Of a DNA stretch of 14,282 nt, positions 1 through 6,340 are shown piece by piece. This stretch comes from an uncultured bacterium (GTDB lineage Bacteria; Cyanobacteriota; Vampirovibrionia; Gastranaerophilales; Gastranaerophilaceae). The notes under the pieces are model-generated. The model was not told where the DNA came from and made no database searches. It saw only the letters and a list, made by a program, of their open reading frames with translations. Position 1 is the stretch's first letter, and each line of letters starts with the position of its first letter. The stretch spans positions 1 through 14,282 of the forward strand of contig OMVC01000025.1 in the NCBI GenBank assembly GCA_900314375.1, written 5' to 3'. The position numbers were made by a program, and so were the translations under genes.

Positions 1-377
1 ACCGTTCAAAACCTGAAATTGCGACATTTAAGACTGTCAAAGATATCTTAAAAACTTCTTGGTCATTGGGAATTTTCCCGCAAGGCGGAACAAGACCTTA
101 CGGCAAATTAGAGGGTATCAAAAAAGGATTTGCGGAAATTGCAAAATTCGCGAAAGCAGATATTGTACCTGTTGCAATAGCAGAATGGACAGGATATTTG
201 AAATTGTGGCCATTTAAAAGGCAACACGTTGTAATAAAAATAGGCAAACCTATTTCATACAAACTTACAGACGAAGAAATCATGTATCAATGGGCACAAC
301 AAATATCCGAAATGGCAGAATATGAAAACTGCGTTCCAAAACCAGAAGTAAAAGTTCAAGAACCGATAGAAGTATAA
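1..377 (+). CDS. plsC: 1-acyl-sn-glycerol-3-phosphate acyltransferase, 3' part
   Basis: This is a partial gene: the frame is open from the window edge (first full codon at 3) to TAA at 375-377, and the true start lies outside. PlsC moves an acyl chain onto lysophosphatidic acid to make phosphatidic acid at the inner membrane. The visible part holds the family's substrate-binding block, here LGIFPQGGTR, followed by GIKKGFAEIAKFA and the VPVAI block, in the order expected for the C-terminal half of the family. The NHxxxxD catalytic block would be upstream of the window. Oddly, the usual FPEGTR reads FPQGGTR, with Glu replaced by Gln and an extra Gly. A TTG at 66 could be mistaken for a start, but the upstream codons continue the family sequence. 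A hairpin terminator follows 18 nt after the stop. Confidence 0.85.
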   Translation, partial: RSKPEIATFKTVKDILKTSWSLGIFPQGGTRPYGKLEGIKKGFAEIAKFAKADIVPVAIAEWTGYLKLWPFKRQHVVIKIGKPISYKLTDEEIMYQWAQQISEMAEYENCVPKPEVKVQEPIEV

Positions 378-395
378 AATATAATATAATATAAT

Positions 396-426
396 AAAAA
401 GAACCCGAATTTCTCGGGCTCTTTTT
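396..426. terminator. Bidirectional hairpin terminator between convergent genes
   Basis: The arms are AAAAAGAaCCCGA (396-408) and TCGGGcTCTTTTT (414-426), with one A/C mismatch and a 5-nt loop. The run of T on the plus side ends plsC. The A-run on the plus strand gives T's on the minus strand, so it can also stop the minus-strand gene that ends at 462. Confidence 0.85.
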
Positions 427-461
427 ATGTTATTTAAAGAAAGGAATTATTTATTTCTGTG

Positions 462-1583
462 TTATATTTGGTTTAATTTTTCAAGAGCTGCATTTGCTGC
501 TTGAACAACCCCTGCATCCTGATCGTTTTTAGCAACGGTAAATAACGTTGTTAAATCTTTTTTGTATTCAGGATTTTGGATATAGCTTAAAGCTTCAATA
601 GCCGACGCTCTAACCATCGGATTCGGGTTATCCTTTAATTGGTCAACTACTGTAATTGCTTCAGGCAATTCTGTTAAAGGCACTGTGTTGTTTGATAATT
701 TAGCTACCTCATCAGCATACAATTTATCCATTATAGCTATTGTGAACAAAGCATAGCTTTTATTTCTTTCTGCTAATTCTTTCGGAGCCATTGTATTAGC
801 TAATTTATTTTCTTCATCAGTAACCTGTTTGTTTTCCATTATTTTTTGTCTTGCATCAATTTGAGCTTGACTTGGACCTTCCAAACTTGAAGAATCATAT
901 TTTACAATATTATTTAAAGCTTCAAAAACTTTAGTATCAACCAATTCAGTTGCTTTTTGCGGATTTTCTTTTACCATATTTGCTATTTCTTCCATAGCTG
1001 CAGCTTGCCCTTCAAAATCAGGATTTGCTAATCTTGCGATAAATCCGTTTAAATCAACTTGAGGTTGAGGTGTTACAGGAGCTACTACTTCAGGTTGTGC
1101 AGACACTTGAGGTTGCGGAACCGCAGGTGTATTATTTACAACTTGAGGTTGCACCGGTGCATTATAATTTTGTTGTTGCACATAAGGCGGAACCGCTTGA
1201 GGCTGAACGATAGGTTGAGTCATTTGTGGTTGTATCATTGGTTGCGCCTGCGGTTGAACAACATAAGGTTGGACCGGCGGCAATTGCTGTTGCGGCGCGG
1301 TCGTTAAGCTGGGAAATTGCTGTACCGGAGGCATGTAGCAAACTTGTTGATTTACATCCGCTTGCGGATAATTATAAACAGGAGCTTGCGGATAATTATA
1401 CATCGGTGCAGTAACAGGCGCATATTGCGCTTGCGGATAAACTGCAGGAGCCATGCCTGGAGCTCCTAGGGATGGATTTAAAATATCAATTTTGACCGCA
1501 TTATAGCTTGGCTGTTGAGATGCCACGGCATATTGAGGCGGCATAACAGGACTCACTTGCGGTACACACTGAACTTGATTCAT
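462..1583 (-). CDS. P/Q/Y-rich protein with C-terminal HEAT-like helical domain
   Basis: A 373-residue protein of unknown function. Residues 1-175 are low complexity, rich in Pro, Gln, Tyr and Val, with repeated YPQA, PQAQP, QPQ and MYNYPQAPVYNYPQA-like units. Residues 176-373 look all-helical. Two helical pairs near 306-338 (ending NPMVRASAIEALSYI) and 341-371 (ending VVQAANAALEKL) match the HEAT/armadillo style, a fold usually used for protein binding. There is no signal peptide or membrane segment, so it is probably cytoplasmic. The ATG at 1581-1583 has a purine-rich ribosome site (GGAAAGG, within 1591-1600) about 10 nt upstream. It is transcribed alone, divergently from the transketolase operon. 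A scaffold or adaptor role is a guess from the fold only. Confidence 0.8.
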   Translation of the reverse strand: MNQVQCVPQVSPVMPPQYAVASQQPSYNAVKIDILNPSLGAPGMAPAVYPQAQYAPVTAPMYNYPQAPVYNYPQADVNQQVCYMPPVQQFPSLTTAPQQQLPPVQPYVVQPQAQPMIQPQMTQPIVQPQAVPPYVQQQNYNAPVQPQVVNNTPAVPQPQVSAQPEVVAPVTPQPQVDLNGFIARLANPDFEGQAAAMEEIANMVKENPQKATELVDTKVFEALNNIVKYDSSSLEGPSQAQIDARQKIMENKQVTDEENKLANTMAPKELAERNKSYALFTIAIMDKLYADEVAKLSNNTVPLTELPEAITVVDQLKDNPNPMVRASAIEALSYIQNPEYKKDLTTLFTVAKNDQDAGVVQAANAALEKLNQI

Positions 1584-1627
1584 AAATAATTTTCCTTTCC
1601 TACATATAAAAATTTGAGTCTATTACC

Positions 1628-1633
1628 ATTCTA
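1628..1633 (-). promoter_or_regulatory. Possible -10 element for the P/Q-rich protein gene
   Basis: The minus strand reads TAGAAT here, preceded by GGG, about 45 nt upstream of the start codon. No good -35 box is visible. The same TAGAAT hexamer occurs upstream of the transketolase operon and of the tRNA-Leu gene, which adds weak support. Confidence 0.35.
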
Positions 1634-1787
1634 CCCATAAAAAGAACGTAAAGGAAAAATATTGCTAAAAATATATACTATTTTAACAAAAGTTTACACT
1701 AAAGGCTTAAAAATCAGTAATAGCTATATTTATTGAATAAATATATAGATATATTGTCTTTACAAAATGTCCAACAGGAAATTTTTG

Positions 1788-1796
1788 TGCTAGAAT
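1788..1796 (+). promoter_or_regulatory. Extended -10 promoter of the transketolase-ftsEX operon
   Basis: The sequence TGCTAGAAT matches the extended -10 form TGnTAtaaT and lies about 42 nt before the first start codon. The -35 region (near 1768-1773, TGTCCA) is poor, which is usual when an extended -10 is present. It sits in the 254-nt divergent intergenic region. Confidence 0.5.
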
Positions 1797-1837
1797 TAAA
1801 TTAGAGATTAGGGAATACGAGCTTATTTGAGGACAAC

Positions 1838-2806
1838 ATGATTATAGATAAAACAAAAAAGAGTTCCATTAGAAAAGCTTTCGGAAAAACATTGGCGCAA
1901 TTGGGGGAATACGATAATAATATTGTTGTATTAGATGCGGATTTGGCATGTTCTACGCAAACAAAAATGTTTCAGGACAAATTTCCGGACAGATTTTTTG
2001 ATTGCGGAATAGCAGAACAAGATATGATTGCTACGGCTGCAGGTCTTGCGTCAGAAGGAAAAATTCCGTTTGCTGCAAGTTTTGCCATGTTTGCAACGGG
2101 AAGAACTTATGACCAAATAAGAAACTCCGTTTGTTATCCGGAATTAAACGTTAAAATTATAGGAACACATGGCGGAGTAACTGTTGGCGAAGACGGAGCG
2201 ACACATCAAGCGTTGGAAGATATTGCGCTTATGCGTGAGATTCCGCACATGACAGTTATGGTTCCCGCAGATTGCAGAGAATGTGAAGAGATAATAAAAT
2301 ATGCAGCTTTGCACGACGGACCTATGTATATTAGAATATCTCGCTGTAATGTCGTTGATATATTTGACGAAAAATATCATTTTAATATACACAAAGCCGT
2401 AGTAGTAGAAGAAGGTACGGATATTGCTTTATTTACTAATGGAGAAACTTTAGCTGAAGCTATTATCGCTTCACAAGAATTGAAGAAAGAAGGAATTAGC
2501 GTAAGGGTTATAAATGTTCCTGTAGTAAAGCCGCTTGATGTTACTACTGTTATTGAATGTGCAGAATCATGCAAATTTATTATTACAGTAGAAAACCACT
2601 CTACTATTGGAGGATTGGGTTCTGCTATTTGCGAAGTTGTCAGCGGAAGATGTCCGACAAAGGTCTATAGAATCGGGATTCATGATGAATACGGTCAAAG
2701 CGGTAAATCTGATGAACTCGTTGAATATTATGGGCTTGATTCTAAAGCTCTGGTAAAAAGAATTCGAACAATGTATAAAAAGGAAATCGGTACAAATAAT
2801 GATTAA
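1838..2806 (+). CDS. Transketolase, C-terminal subunit (split type)
   Basis: 322 residues, about half a full transketolase, matching the pyrimidine-binding and C-terminal domains. The N-terminal cofactor (diphosphate-binding) half is absent here. The catalytic Glu that activates thiamine diphosphate is E60 in GIAEQDM. GTHGGVTVGEDGATHQ (109-124) matches the substrate/interface loop, and ENHSTIGGLGSA (252-263) opens the C-terminal domain. In split transketolases this subunit pairs with a separate N-terminal subunit to move two-carbon units in the pentose phosphate pathway. That partner usually sits directly upstream, but the upstream gene here is unrelated and on the other strand. The start has GAGGA at 1829-1833. 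The stop overlaps ftsE by 8 nt. A 1-deoxyxylulose-5-phosphate synthase-like fragment is a less likely reading. Confidence 0.88.
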   Translation: MIIDKTKKSSIRKAFGKTLAQLGEYDNNIVVLDADLACSTQTKMFQDKFPDRFFDCGIAEQDMIATAAGLASEGKIPFAASFAMFATGRTYDQIRNSVCYPELNVKIIGTHGGVTVGEDGATHQALEDIALMREIPHMTVMVPADCRECEEIIKYAALHDGPMYIRISRCNVVDIFDEKYHFNIHKAVVVEEGTDIALFTNGETLAEAIIASQELKKEGISVRVINVPVVKPLDVTTVIECAESCKFIITVENHSTIGGLGSAICEVVSGRCPTKVYRIGIHDEYGQSGKSDELVEYYGLDSKALVKRIRTMYKKEIGTNND

Positions 2807-3476
2807 ACTAAAAAATGTAACAAAAAAATATCCAAATGATCACTATGCACTAAAAAATGTAAGCCTTGAAATAAATTCAGGAGAATTCGTATTTTTAGTA
2901 GGGGCTTCAGGTGCAGGTAAATCTACATTGATGAAACTTTTATACGGTGAAGAAAAACCGACGACCGGATTTGTTTCTATCGGCGGTATAAATATTGCTA
3001 ATATCAGAAATGATAAAATACCTAACTTGAGAAGATGTATGGGTATAGTATTCCAAGACTATAAATTACTACAAAATCAAACAGTATTTGATAATGTTGC
3101 TTATGTAATAAGAACACTCGGTATAAGCAGTAAAGAGATAAATGACCGTGTTCGCGGAGCATTGAAAATAGTTGGTTTATATGAAAAAAGACACGCAACA
3201 CCTGCGGAATTGTCAGGCGGGGAACAACAAAGAGTAGGAATAGCAAGAGCTATTGTTAACGGTCCGCCGCTACTTATTGCAGATGAACCGACAGGAAATT
3301 TAGATCCGCAAAACTCTATGGAAATTATGCAAATATTAGACCAAATTAATCAACGCGGAATTACGGTTATTGTGTCAACTCATGACCAAAATTTAGTAGA
3401 TTACTTTAGAAAAAGAGTAATAAAATTAGATAACGGAGAAAAAGTAAAAGATACACAAGCAGGTACTTATGAATAA
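2799..3476 (+). CDS. ftsE: Cell division ATP-binding protein FtsE
   Basis: A 225-residue ABC ATPase of the usual FtsE length. All nucleotide-binding parts are present: Walker A GASGAGKST (35-43), Q-loop Q86 in VFQDYKLL, signature LSGGEQQR (138-145), Walker B LLIADEP with catalytic E163, and H-loop H195 in STHD. FtsE sits on the cytoplasmic face with FtsX; its ATP cycle gates periplasmic wall hydrolases at the division site. The start ATG lies inside the transketolase gene (8-nt overlap), and its own stop overlaps the ftsX start by 8 nt, so the three are likely translationally coupled. The adjacent ftsX makes this identification firm against other ABC ATPases such as LolD or MacB types. Confidence 0.95.
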   Translation: MIKLKNVTKKYPNDHYALKNVSLEINSGEFVFLVGASGAGKSTLMKLLYGEEKPTTGFVSIGGINIANIRNDKIPNLRRCMGIVFQDYKLLQNQTVFDNVAYVIRTLGISSKEINDRVRGALKIVGLYEKRHATPAELSGGEQQRVGIARAIVNGPPLLIADEPTGNLDPQNSMEIMQILDQINQRGITVIVSTHDQNLVDYFRKRVIKLDNGEKVKDTQAGTYE

Positions 3477-4368
3477 TAATCTGAAAACAAACGTAAAAAA
3501 ACATATTCCAAAAGGATGGTTGTGCGAATTAAGAATTCTATACCGGTTGGGAATACAAACATGCAATGATATAAGGCGCACAGGCTGGGTTAATATTGTA
3601 ATTATTACCACAATGGCTGCAATTTTAATGATATTTGCAACATGCTTTAGAACTGCATTATCAATATCTTCATTTTCAAAAGAACTTGGTAATGCTTTGG
3701 AAATTTCTGTATACCTAAAAAGCGGCATAAATCCTGCTGATGTAAAAAAAGAAATATTAAACATGGAGCATGTAGAAGGAATAAAGATTATTCCAAAAGC
3801 AGAGTCCTGGCAAAAATTGAAAAACGAAATCAGCCTGCCAAACATAGATAATCCGCTGCCGGATACATTACATGTTAAAGTTGATGATCCTGAAAACTTA
3901 CAGGTTGCCTATGATGAAATAAAAAGAATCAAATCTGTCGAAGATATGAGCTATCCTAAAGAATTGGCAGCTAAGATGGAAATGGTAAATCATGTGGTAA
4001 AAACAATTACGATAGTGGTAATTCTTATAATGGCGCTTCTTACAATAACAATTATTAATAATACTATTCAATTAGTTATCCAATCCAGAAAAGAAGAAAT
4101 AGAGATTATGCGGTTAATGGGGGTAAGTAACTGGTACATACGTTTTCCGTTCATTATGCAAGGCGCATTTTACGGATTTATGGGTTCATTATTAGCGCTT
4201 TTACCACTGGGATATATTCAAAACGCATTATTAAATATGCATAAGTTTTTTATGATACCATCACCGCCTATGGCACAAAATATTGTAATTACGGTTATGT
4301 TTAGTATGAGTATATTATTTGGTGCTGTCGGAAGTTTCTTGTGCATCAAAAAGCATCTTCAGGTATAA
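3469..4368 (+). CDS. ftsX: Cell division permease-like protein FtsX
   Basis: A 299-residue membrane protein with the FtsX layout: a cytoplasmic N-terminus, TM1 about 41-63, an extracytoplasmic domain about 64-175, then TM2 (176-200), TM3 (227-250) and TM4 (270-293). The extracytoplasmic domain contains VEGIKIIPKAESWQKLK, the typical 'strain' region before the conserved lobe. EIEIMRLMGVSNWYIRFPF (210-228) matches the coupling segment that contacts FtsE. FtsX carries the FtsE signal across the membrane to a wall-hydrolase activator. No recognisable periplasmic partner (EnvC, PcsB or RipC type) is encoded nearby. The next gene starts only 4 nt after the stop. Confidence 0.94.
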   Translation: MNNNLKTNVKKHIPKGWLCELRILYRLGIQTCNDIRRTGWVNIVIITTMAAILMIFATCFRTALSISSFSKELGNALEISVYLKSGINPADVKKEILNMEHVEGIKIIPKAESWQKLKNEISLPNIDNPLPDTLHVKVDDPENLQVAYDEIKRIKSVEDMSYPKELAAKMEMVNHVVKTITIVVILIMALLTITIINNTIQLVIQSRKEEIEIMRLMGVSNWYIRFPFIMQGAFYGFMGSLLALLPLGYIQNALLNMHKFFMIPSPPMAQNIVITVMFSMSILFGAVGSFLCIKKHLQV

Positions 4369-4372
4369 AATT

Positions 4373-5611
4373 ATGTCAAATAACATATTATTGTCAGGAG
4401 ACAATGAAATTACAATAAATGATTTAAGGAAAAAATTAGTGTTATTGCGTGCAGGCGATAAGATTAATACTTGTTCATACGCGGATGTAATTTATTATCT
4501 TGATAATAATTGTTATGATATTCTGGTTTTATGTGCCAAAGAAGATGAAAGTAATCAAACATTAAAAATAATAGATAACATAAAAAAACATTACTCAAAA
4601 ACTGAAATTATATTATACTCGGAAAAATTGGATGCAGAGTTTATGCTTGATGCTTATGATAAGGGTATTTATGATTTCATTACACCGGATAGCGAAAATT
4701 ACGAAATAACTATGAAATTAATAAATTGCATGCGAATGAAAGCTCTTAAAAACAATAATGATAAAATGCAATTATTACTTGAAAATATAGGAGCAATATC
4801 TGCAAAAAACGGATTATTCCAATTCAAATACATTAAAGAAATATTTAATGATTTGACTGACAATCCCAAAATCAAAAATGGTATCTTTATTATTTTAAAT
4901 TTAGATGAAAATGTAAAAACAAAAGTTTCTTCTAACAGGCTTCATTTGTTAATAAAAAAGACATTAAGACTTTCAGACATTGCAGCTACAGGTTCCGGCA
5001 AAGTGTATTTAATACTTGAAAATACTAACTTAAACGGAGCCAAGAGTGTTATTGAAAAAATTCAGGATAGCATGGGTTCTGAATTTAAATTGCATGCAGG
5101 AGTTTCAAAAATTGGCTCTGATGATTTTGAAACAATTTATAAAAATGCTGCTGACAGTTTGCAAGCTGCTATTCGAAACGATGATTTGTTCGTATGCCTA
5201 ACAGAACAATTAAATTATCAAAACGAATGGTTAGCAGACGAAGATACTTCAATTAAGCCATCAAAACAATACAAATTATTTAATATGGCTTTTGCAAATA
5301 AATTAAAACATGTAATTGAACCATGCTTCTACCGTTTTGCGAAAACTTGCGAAACAAAAGACCCTGACCTGACAATTAATCATTATTGCAACAATATTGA
5401 AAGTGTATTCAGTATAAAAAAAGATGATGCGCATAGCGAACTTGTCATACGATATGACGGCTATACGAAATTTATAGTAGAAATAATACATAAAGGTTTG
5501 GATACTGATGAAAATTCCAAAGTATTTATTCCTATAAACAAATTTACGGATAAAGATTTACAAAAGCTGTTAAAAAAATTAAAGCAGGAGTTTGAAAATG
5601 GGCATGCTTGA
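4373..5611 (+). CDS. Protein with degenerate receiver and degenerate GGDEF-like domains
   Basis: 412 residues if started at ATG 4373. The frame is open further back to a TTG at 4319, but that start lies deep inside ftsX and the ATG begins exactly at a receiver-like first strand. Residues 3-120 resemble a response-regulator receiver: ILLSGDN holds one of the acidic-pocket residues (D10), but the phospho-acceptor position in YDILVLC is Cys54, and the conserved Lys near DFITP is missing. Residues about 165-275 follow a GGDEF pattern (LRLSDIAATGSGKVYLILE, then HAGVSKIG, then AADSLQAAIRNDD), with the catalytic GGDEF replaced by SGKVY. It is therefore unlikely to be phosphorylated or to make cyclic di-GMP. 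The C-terminal ~130 residues are not recognised. It sits between ftsX and a hydrolase gene, so a regulatory link to FtsEX is possible. The domain calls come from pattern reading, not a search. Confidence 0.75.
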   Translation: MSNNILLSGDNEITINDLRKKLVLLRAGDKINTCSYADVIYYLDNNCYDILVLCAKEDESNQTLKIIDNIKKHYSKTEIILYSEKLDAEFMLDAYDKGIYDFITPDSENYEITMKLINCMRMKALKNNNDKMQLLLENIGAISAKNGLFQFKYIKEIFNDLTDNPKIKNGIFIILNLDENVKTKVSSNRLHLLIKKTLRLSDIAATGSGKVYLILENTNLNGAKSVIEKIQDSMGSEFKLHAGVSKIGSDDFETIYKNAADSLQAAIRNDDLFVCLTEQLNYQNEWLADEDTSIKPSKQYKLFNMAFANKLKHVIEPCFYRFAKTCETKDPDLTINHYCNNIESVFSIKKDDAHSELVIRYDGYTKFIVEIIHKGLDTDENSKVFIPINKFTDKDLQKLLKKLKQEFENGHA

Positions 5612-6137
5612 TTCTTCAAATAGTGTTTTAGTAATTATTGATATACAGGAAAAGCTTGTAAATGCTGCTCTTAACGGAGAAAAGACAGTAACAAATGCCG
5701 CCAAAATTTCTAGGGCTGCGGAAATTTTAAACATTCCGACCATTATTACGGAACAATACCCAAAAGGACTCGGGCAAACTATTGAATGTGTTAAAAATAA
5801 TAATGCAAACATAATAGAAAAAACTTCATTTTCAGCTTTCCAAGAAGAAGAATTTAAACAAATTATTAATTCTATTAATAAAAAACAAATTATATTATGC
5901 GGAATTGAAGGTCATATCTGCGTTTTACAAACTGCACTTGATTTGAAACAACAAGGCTATGAAGTTTTTGTATTAAAAGATTGCACTTCATCAAGAAAAG
6001 ATTTCGAGCTTAATACAGGCCTTAATGTTATGCACCAGTATGGAATCAACATAACATGCGTAGAAATTGCCTTATTTCAATGGCTAAAGACATCAAAACA
6101 CCCACATTTTAAAGAGATTCAAAAATTGATAATTTAG
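5598..6137 (+). CDS. Isochorismatase-family cysteine hydrolase
   Basis: 179 residues from ATG 5598, chosen because AGGAG (5586-5590) lies 7 nt upstream; a TTG at 5592 and an ATG at 5604 are alternatives. The family's catalytic triad is visible: D15 in VIIDIQ, K75 in EKTSFSAF, and nucleophile C108 in GIEGHICVLQTA. The GIE before it is the usual cis-peptide region. Members hydrolyse small amides or vinyl ethers (nicotinamide, isochorismate and others); the substrate cannot be told here. GIEGHICV is closest to the YcaC-like/uncharacterised hydrolase branch rather than to nicotinamidase, because the Asp-His metal site of nicotinamidases is not evident. It overlaps the previous gene by 14 nt and is probably the last gene of the operon. 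Confidence 0.88.
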   Translation: MGMLDSSNSVLVIIDIQEKLVNAALNGEKTVTNAAKISRAAEILNIPTIITEQYPKGLGQTIECVKNNNANIIEKTSFSAFQEEEFKQIINSINKKQIILCGIEGHICVLQTALDLKQQGYEVFVLKDCTSSRKDFELNTGLNVMHQYGINITCVEIALFQWLKTSKHPHFKEIQKLII

Positions 6138-6340
6138 TAAAAAATATTTACATATCTTAAAAAATCTGGCATACACACATATATATATGTTATAACCTTT
6201 TTTTTAATTTTATAAAAAAAAATTAAATGTTAAATTATGTAAATTTTCATCAGAAATGTTGCAGTTTTTTCTCAAAAAAACCGTTTATCTAATTATGAAA
6301 GTATTTTTTGTAGCGTAATAGTACAAAGAGAGGTAACAAG
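6138..6340. other. AT-rich intergenic region before the adhesin gene
   Basis: 203 nt, very AT-rich. It holds a 14-nt perfect palindrome ACATATATATATGT (6177-6190) and an 8-bp AT-only inverted repeat TTAATTTT/AAAATTAA (6204-6211 with 6219-6226). The second might act as a weak terminator for the hydrolase operon, but it lacks G/C pairs. I see no convincing -35/-10 pair for the adhesin. A good ribosome site, AGAGAGG, lies about 7 nt before the adhesin ATG. Confidence 0.35.

Noticed and set aside
1059..1414. Plus-strand frames opposite the P/Q-rich region
   Set aside because: The Arg/Leu-rich translation is the mirror of the CAA/CCG-rich codons of the real minus-strand gene.
3426..3845. 139-residue minus-strand frame opposite the start of ftsX
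   Set aside because: It overlaps well-supported ftsE and ftsX on the other strand and has no ribosome site or recognisable domain.
4319..4372. TTG start giving 18 extra residues for the receiver-like protein
   Set aside because: It lies inside the ftsX coding region without a ribosome site, and the receiver-like first strand begins directly after the ATG at 4373.
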